Below the pieces are notes generated by a model, which did not search any database, was not told where the DNA came from, and saw only the letters and a program-made list of their open reading frames with translations. From positions 62,001-126,000 of the forward strand of contig JANXYQ010000076.1 in NCBI GenBank assembly GCA_025355995.1: 64,000 bases of DNA, read 5' to 3'. This stretch comes from Spirochaetaceae bacterium. Lineage in GTDB: Bacteria > Spirochaetota > Spirochaetia > Treponematales > Rectinemataceae. Made by a program: the position numbers and the translations under genes. Below, one piece after another: positions 59,619-64,000 of this stretch (the stretch's first letter is position 1; each line of letters begins with the position of its first letter).

Positions 59619-60272
59619 TTACCTGACGTCGTCCCCGAGGGACAGGCCGAGGGTCTCGCCGATCGCGCCCAGGATGTCGCGGCTCACCTCGGCGACGGAT
59701 CGGGAGGCGTCGATCCTCAGGATCCTCATCCCCGAGGAGGAGAGGAGCGCGAGGGCCTCGAGGTACGCGGATCGGACCCTCTCCTGGAAGGACAGCTCCT
59801 CGAAAATATCGAGGCGCTCCCGGTCGCCGAGCCGACCTAGGGACTGTTCGGGGGGAAGGTCGAAGTAGATGAGCAGCTCGGGAAGGGGGAAGCCCGAGTT
59901 GAGCTCGGCGGGCAGCGCCATCCCGCAGGCGACGCCCTGGTAGGCGAGGCTCGAGAGGACGTAGCGGTCGCAGACGACGGTTTCCCCGCGGCCTATGCGG
60001 TCGAGGATGCCGCCGTCCCCCCGGAGGTGCTCGTTCCTGTCCGCGGCGAAGAGCCGCGCGAGGGTGCCGGGCTCCCTGGCGAGCTCGCCCGAGAGTATGC
60101 GGCGGATGAGGAGGCCCTCGGGATTGGCGGTGGGCTCGCTGGTTATCCAATGAGCCGCGCCGGCTCGGGTGAGCGCCTCGCCTATGAGCCTCAGTTGGGT
60201 AGTCGTTCCCGCTCCGTCGCCGCCCTCGAGGACGATGAAGCGGCCTAGTATTTCTCGCGATGCTGCGGTCAT
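59619..60272 (-). CDS. tmk: Thymidylate kinase with altered P-loop
   Basis: A 217-residue dTMP kinase: FIVLEGGDGAGTTTQ (about 12-26), EPTANPEG (about 46), the DR motif VVCDRYVLSSLAYQG (about 98) and a LID-like RLGDRERLDIFE. In the P-loop the invariant GKT/S lysine is a Thr (T23). Such a change normally abolishes phosphate binding, so another residue must supply the charge if the enzyme works. ATG 60272 has no SD; a TTGCGT-18-TAATCT promoter ends 7 nt before it. Confidence 0.92.
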   Translation of the reverse strand: MTAASREILGRFIVLEGGDGAGTTTQLRLIGEALTRAGAAHWITSEPTANPEGLLIRRILSGELAREPGTLARLFAADRNEHLRGDGGILDRIGRGETVVCDRYVLSSLAYQGVACGMALPAELNSGFPLPELLIYFDLPPEQSLGRLGDRERLDIFEELSFQERVRSAYLEALALLSSSGMRILRIDASRSVAEVSRDILGAIGETLGLSLGDDVR

Positions 60273-60279
60273 GGCCTGC

Positions 60280-60309
60280 AGATTAGCCTTAGCCGGCCGG
60301 CAAACGCAA
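60280..60309 (-). promoter_or_regulatory. Promoter of tmk
   Basis: TTGCGT (60309-60304), 18 nt, TAATCT (60285-60280), then 7 nt to the ATG. Confidence 0.5.
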
Positions 60310-60379
60310 GCATGGTAGATAGGACTGCTGTCGATAATGACTATGAGAGGCGGAGCGTGGTATCGTAGTGGAAAGGAAT

Positions 60380-63300
60380 ATGGTCGTCTCGAAGCGCAGC
60401 TCGGCCGCGATGGCGGCCCTTGTCCTCACGGCCGTGGCGGCCCTGATCCTCATGCCCCGCCTGAACGAGGCGACGAGCCGAGCCATATCCCAGGGCATAC
60501 GCGATATCCGCGGCCGCTTCGAAGGCGCACTGGGGCTCACCGTATCCTTCGATTCGCTGTCGCCCTCCATACTGCGCTCGGCCTCGTTCTCGCGGCTCGC
60601 CATCTCCGCACCCGGGGGGCGGACCCTCCTCTCCGCCCGCAGGGTGAGCGCGAGCTACGACATCCTCGCCGCCATCGCAGGGAGGAGCTCGGAGATCCTG
60701 ACCGGCCTCAACCTCGAGGACGTGACGGTGGATATCCGCCTTCCCGAGGATAAGGCCGTGTGGGACCGCCTGGGCGCCCTCATCGGGGGCGGAGGGGGCG
60801 GAGGGGGCCTGCCCAAGATCGCGATCACGGGCAGCAACGTCTCCGCGAGTGTCGCTATCGAGGGCTTCGGGACAGTCTCCTTCGACGCCCGGGACGCGGG
60901 ATTCTCGACCGCCCGGGAAGAGCCGGCGGTCTCGCTCCAGGGACGCTTCTCCTTCGTGCCGTCCGCAGGCGGCCTCGGGACCATAGCCGGGCCGCTCTCC
61001 CTCTCGGGCTCGCTCACGAGGGATTTCCGGAAGGCGAGGCTGGCCCTGGCGGTGGCCGCGGATTCCCGCGAATTCTCCCTGTCGACCCAGCGCTTCGAGC
61101 TGGTGTTCGGGGACGGGCTCCTGTCGCTCACCAAGGTGAAGGACAGGGCGCCCCTGGATGCCGAGGTGCGCGTGGATTTCCTCGGAGGCGAATCCTCGGT
61201 CGACCTGCGCCTCGACGGCTTCGCACCCTCGAAGAGCCTCAGGCTTTCCGGCCGCTTCGCCTCGCTCGAGCCGTGGCTCGAGATTCCTTATAAGGGCAGC
61301 CTCGCCCTCAAGGCTCCGGGCTTCGACCTCTCGCGGCTCGGCTACGACCTCCGCCTCTCGGGATCCCTGCCCGCCTCACTGTTCCGCGGCGGGTCCCAGG
61401 CGGTGCGCGCGGAGATCCTCGCGCGAGGGGACGCGAGCGCCGTCTCGGTGGAAAGGGCGAGCGTACAGCGCGGCCCGGACCGGCTCGAGTACTCCGGCTC
61501 CTTCCGCTTCGACGATCTCTCCCCGGACGGCGTTCTCGCCGTCGACCTCTCGCTTAAGGACGGGACCCTCGGCGTGGCATCCTCGGTCAGGCTCTTCGGC
61601 CACAAGGGCGAGTATTCGGCCTCGGCCGATCAGGCGACTATCGGGGGGGTGGTCTTCAAGGACCTGGCCCTCGCCGCGGCGAGGAAGGGAGATCAGGCGG
61701 ACTTCACGCTCTCATTCCGCCCCCCGGCCTCCGCGGCCGCGGAGGCTATCGGATCGGATGCGCCCGCTCCTGACGCGATCGCCCCCGACGCCGCCGGGGC
61801 GCGGTTCTCGGGCGAGGCCGGCGCGGAGAGCGGCCTCTCGCTGCTGCGCTGCGAGGGTTCCGTAGATATGGGCGACAGCCCGAGCCTCGAGCTCTCCGTC
61901 GACCTCGAGACAATCGATCTAGGTCCCCTCAAGCCCCTCCTCGCCGTGATCGCGGATTCTCCCGAGGCCGCCTCCATCCTCGCGAGCCTCAAGCTGGGCG
62001 GCGCTTTGTTCGTGACCAGCGATTTCAAGCGCCTTTCCTGGACCGCCCCCGACCTGACCGTCGTCTCGAGCGCGGCCGCCGGGGGCTACGCCCTGCTCTC
62101 CCTCTCGGGCACCGCCAAGACCCTCGCGGTCAAGCACGCCCTCGTCTCCGCCTCGGGATATACGGTCGAGGGCTCCGGCAAGATCGATTTCTCGGAGGCC
62201 GGCAAGCTCGGCTTCGAGGCGAATCTCGCGCTCAAGGACATTCCCTATTCGATGAAGGGAGTCGTCGTGGGGCAGGGCGTCTCGATAACGGGCGACTACG
62301 GCCTCGAGCTCACCGCGAGGGCGGTCGGCGCGGATACCTACGTATCGGCCAAGTCGCGCGACCTTCCCCTGCCCCTCGGGGGAGGGCTCTTCCTCGCGAC
62401 GGTCGAGGCCGAAGGCAGGTTCGCGACGCTGGCGGATTGGGAGATGACCGTAGCCGCCCTCGACCTGGTCCCCACCGGCGAGAGCGTGGCCGTCCTGCCC
62501 AAGATCTCGCTCGCGGGCGGCTTCGGACCCGCCTCGGCGGAGCTGCGCGCCCTTCGGATCGCGGATAAATTCTCGGCGCTCGAGGGGAAGGCCTCCCTCG
62601 CCTACTCGCTCTCAAAGCCCCTGAGCGCGCGCCTCTCGGCCGCCCTGGCGGCCTCCGGAGGGGGCCCCGGTTCCGGCAAGGCGCCGGCATCGGGCGAGTC
62701 CTACGCCGTCGACGCCTCCTATACCGGGGGCAAGATCGAGGCTCGGGTCGACCTCGTCGCCTCTCCCTTGGCGCGGTTCGGCAAATCGCCCGTCGCGGGC
62801 TCGGTCGACGGCCGAGTCTCGGTCAAGGGCGACATAGGCAATCCGAGCGCGGATTTCAGCCTGAAGCTGCGCGATGGGCGCTACCTCGACCAGACTCTCG
62901 CGCTCGGCGGCTCCGGGAGCTACGGGAGCGGCGTCCTCGCCCTCCGCGACGTCGTCGCTGCGTATCAAGGCCAATCCATCTCCGACGGGACGGCTACCTT
63001 CTCCTTCGCGGACGCGTCGGGGAACGTGGCGCTTTCGTACTCGGGCGCGGTGGCGGATAGGGACGTGAAATTTTCCCTCTCCGCCCACGGCGCTTCGACC
63101 CTCTCCGCTTCGGCCGGCGCCGGCGGACCCTCCCTTCTCGAGAGATTGGGAAGCTACACGGCCAAGGGCTCGCTGAGCCGCTTTTCCTTCGGGACCGTGA
63201 GCCTCGATAGCTGGCCCTTCGAGGCCTCCGCCGATCCCGTCTCGATTCAAATCCAAGGAGGGGGCTCGGGGGAGGTCCGGCTCAAGTACTCGGCCGGCGG

Positions 63301-64000
63301 ATCACTGTCTGCGAGCCTCCGCGCCCCCTTTCCCGTGCGGGCGGAGGTCTCGGGCCTCTTCGACGGCAAGAGCATCGACCTCTCCGTGCAGGGCATGGAA
63401 TTCGACTTAGGCCTGCTCGCGCCCCTGATGCCGAGCGACCTCATCAAGATCGTCTCGGGAAAGGCGAAGGGAGGCTTCCGCGCGGTGGGGCTCGCCAACG
63501 ACCCGGAGATTTCCGGCTCGATCATGCTCGAAGACGCCTCCCTCAAGGTCCTCGGCTGGCTCGCCGACGACGTAGGCCCCTTCAAGGCGCCGATCCTGGC
63601 GTCCGGGAGGAAGGTGTCGATCTCGGTTCCCTCGGTAGGGGTGGGCAAGGCCGCGGTCGCCCTGGATTGCCAGGCTATCTTCGATCATTGGCTGCCCTCC
63701 GGACTGGTCGCCTCGGTGAGGACCCTCGAGCGATCGCGCGTCAGCCTCGACGCCTCGCTGCTGGGAATAAGCGCCTCGGGCGACGCGGCCGCCGACCTAA
63801 GGTTCGCGCTCCAGGGGGACGTCCTGTCCCTCGACTGCGACGTCACCCTGGACAAGGGCTCGATAGTGGTCAGCCCCGCGGTGCTCGCGCAGAAGGCAAA
63901 GGGGCTGGAAAAGCCCCAGCTCTTCCTCGCGGTGGCGGCCAACGTGCGTTTCGGCCGCGGAGTCCAGGTCTTCTTCCCCTCGAGCCAATTCCCCGTGATC
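60380..64000 (+). CDS. tamB: TamB-like envelope protein, partial (runs off right edge)
   Basis: ATG with GGAAAGGA just upstream opens a frame that stays open to the window end (at least 1,207 codons). An N-terminal membrane helix (AAMAALVLTAVAALILMP) is followed by a very long beta-rich, low-Cys region with repeated amphipathic strands, as in TamB/AsmA-like lipid-bridge proteins. Near the right edge, DVGPFKAPILASGRK and GVQVFFPSSQFPVI match the C-terminal DUF490 region. A run of eight glycines lies at about residues 138-145. TamB bridges inner and outer membranes, aiding lipid or barrel protein transport. A bamA-type gene may follow outside the window (inference). Confidence 0.82.
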   Translation, partial: MVVSKRSSAAMAALVLTAVAALILMPRLNEATSRAISQGIRDIRGRFEGALGLTVSFDSLSPSILRSASFSRLAISAPGGRTLLSARRVSASYDILAAIAGRSSEILTGLNLEDVTVDIRLPEDKAVWDRLGALIGGGGGGGGLPKIAITGSNVSASVAIEGFGTVSFDARDAGFSTAREEPAVSLQGRFSFVPSAGGLGTIAGPLSLSGSLTRDFRKARLALAVAADSREFSLSTQRFELVFGDGLLSLTKVKDRAPLDAEVRVDFLGGESSVDLRLDGFAPSKSLRLSGRFASLEPWLEIPYKGSLALKAPGFDLSRLGYDLRLSGSLPASLFRGGSQAVRAEILARGDASAVSVERASVQRGPDRLEYSGSFRFDDLSPDGVLAVDLSLKDGTLGVASSVRLFGHKGEYSASADQATIGGVVFKDLALAAARKGDQADFTLSFRPPASAAAEAIGSDAPAPDAIAPDAAGARFSGEAGAESGLSLLRCEGSVDMGDSPSLELSVDLETIDLGPLKPLLAVIADSPEAASILASLKLGGALFVTSDFKRLSWTAPDLTVVSSAAAGGYALLSLSGTAKTLAVKHALVSASGYTVEGSGKIDFSEAGKLGFEANLALKDIPYSMKGVVVGQGVSITGDYGLELTARAVGADTYVSAKSRDLPLPLGGGLFLATVEAEGRFATLADWEMTVAALDLVPTGESVAVLPKISLAGGFGPASAELRALRIADKFSALEGKASLAYSLSKPLSARLSAALAASGGGPGSGKAPASGESYAVDASYTGGKIEARVDLVASPLARFGKSPVAGSVDGRVSVKGDIGNPSADFSLKLRDGRYLDQTLALGGSGSYGSGVLALRDVVAAYQGQSISDGTATFSFADASGNVALSYSGAVADRDVKFSLSAHGASTLSASAGAGGPSLLERLGSYTAKGSLSRFSFGTVSLDSWPFEASADPVSIQIQGGGSGEVRLKYSAGGSLSASLRAPFPVRAEVSGLFDGKSIDLSVQGMEFDLGLLAPLMPSDLIKIVSGKAKGGFRAVGLANDPEISGSIMLEDASLKVLGWLADDVGPFKAPILASGRKVSISVPSVGVGKAAVALDCQAIFDHWLPSGLVASVRTLERSRVSLDASLLGISASGDAAADLRFALQGDVLSLDCDVTLDKGSIVVSPAVLAQKAKGLEKPQLFLAVAANVRFGRGVQVFFPSSQFPVI

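Overview
The window is a high-GC, gene-dense bacterial chromosome segment with no rRNA or tRNA gene, prophage or CRISPR array that I could see. The gene content points to a spirochaete of the Treponema/Spirochaeta kind. Indicators are a TamB-like protein, a CsgG-domain lipid-era envelope gene beside a kelch lipoprotein, FecR-domain/beta-barrel outer-membrane proteins, several membrane-anchored TPR proteins, a small protein ending in the NPPPEDWDGVF motif seen at the end of spirochaete nucleotide cyclases, and an NeuB/SpsE-type sialic-acid-like synthase. The taxonomic call is an inference from protein resemblance; no marker RNA is present.

Layout. 1-7.3 kb, mostly minus strand: the start of a gene running off the left edge behind a consensus promoter and structured leader; an operon of response regulator, cyclase-tail protein, bactofilin and CinA-like amidase; rpsT and HU; a plsC-like acyltransferase; a 56-aa zinc-ribbon protein; and a coupled trio of TPR/Mrr-like, metallophosphoesterase and ParB-like genes. 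7.4-10.2 kb: two secreted or membrane-anchored TPR proteins. 10.5-13.5 kb, minus: pentapeptide-repeat protein, metallo-beta-lactamase-fold protein, mutL. 13.5-18.2 kb, plus: zinc protein, murI, rsgA, mutS2. 18.2-23.5 kb: SpsE-like synthase, small Cys protein, yebC-ruvC, DHH phosphoesterase, rlmN. 23.6-27.4 kb: a translationally coupled class-III aminotransferase / class-II aldolase / FGGY kinase operon behind a promoter with an operator-like inverted repeat. 27.5-31.2 kb: two related outer-membrane proteins. 31.3-34.9 kb: pyrF-pyrE fusion, Rrf2 regulator, RlmK-like methyltransferase, Rex. 35-38 kb: a phosphoribosyltransferase-like gene with the radical-SAM/DUF4130 DNA-metabolism pair. 38-46.9 kb: DUF5680 protein, ABC-F ATPase, serine hydrolase, threonine aldolase, DEAD-box helicase, formiminotransferase-cyclodeaminase. 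47-51.2 kb: potABCD spermidine/putrescine importer. 51.2-52.6 kb: tyrosine recombinase with a hairpin-rich flank. 52.7-64 kb: ackA, kelch lipoprotein, CsgG-like protein, ruvA-ruvB-queA, a secreted hypothetical, tmk, and a long tamB-like gene running off the right edge.

Three genes (plsC-like, the 2-kb TPR gene, the ABC-F gene) are each split by what looks like a one-base deletion, twice in a short C run. These could be assembly/sequencing errors or real lesions. At least six genes without a visible Shine-Dalgarno have a sigma-70-type -10 element only 6-9 nt before the start codon, which suggests leaderless mRNAs. The genes most worth following up are the PRTase-like/DUF4130/radical-SAM trio, the aminotransferase-aldolase-kinase operon, the TPR-Mrr/phosphoesterase/ParB-like trio, and the palindrome-rich flank of the recombinase.
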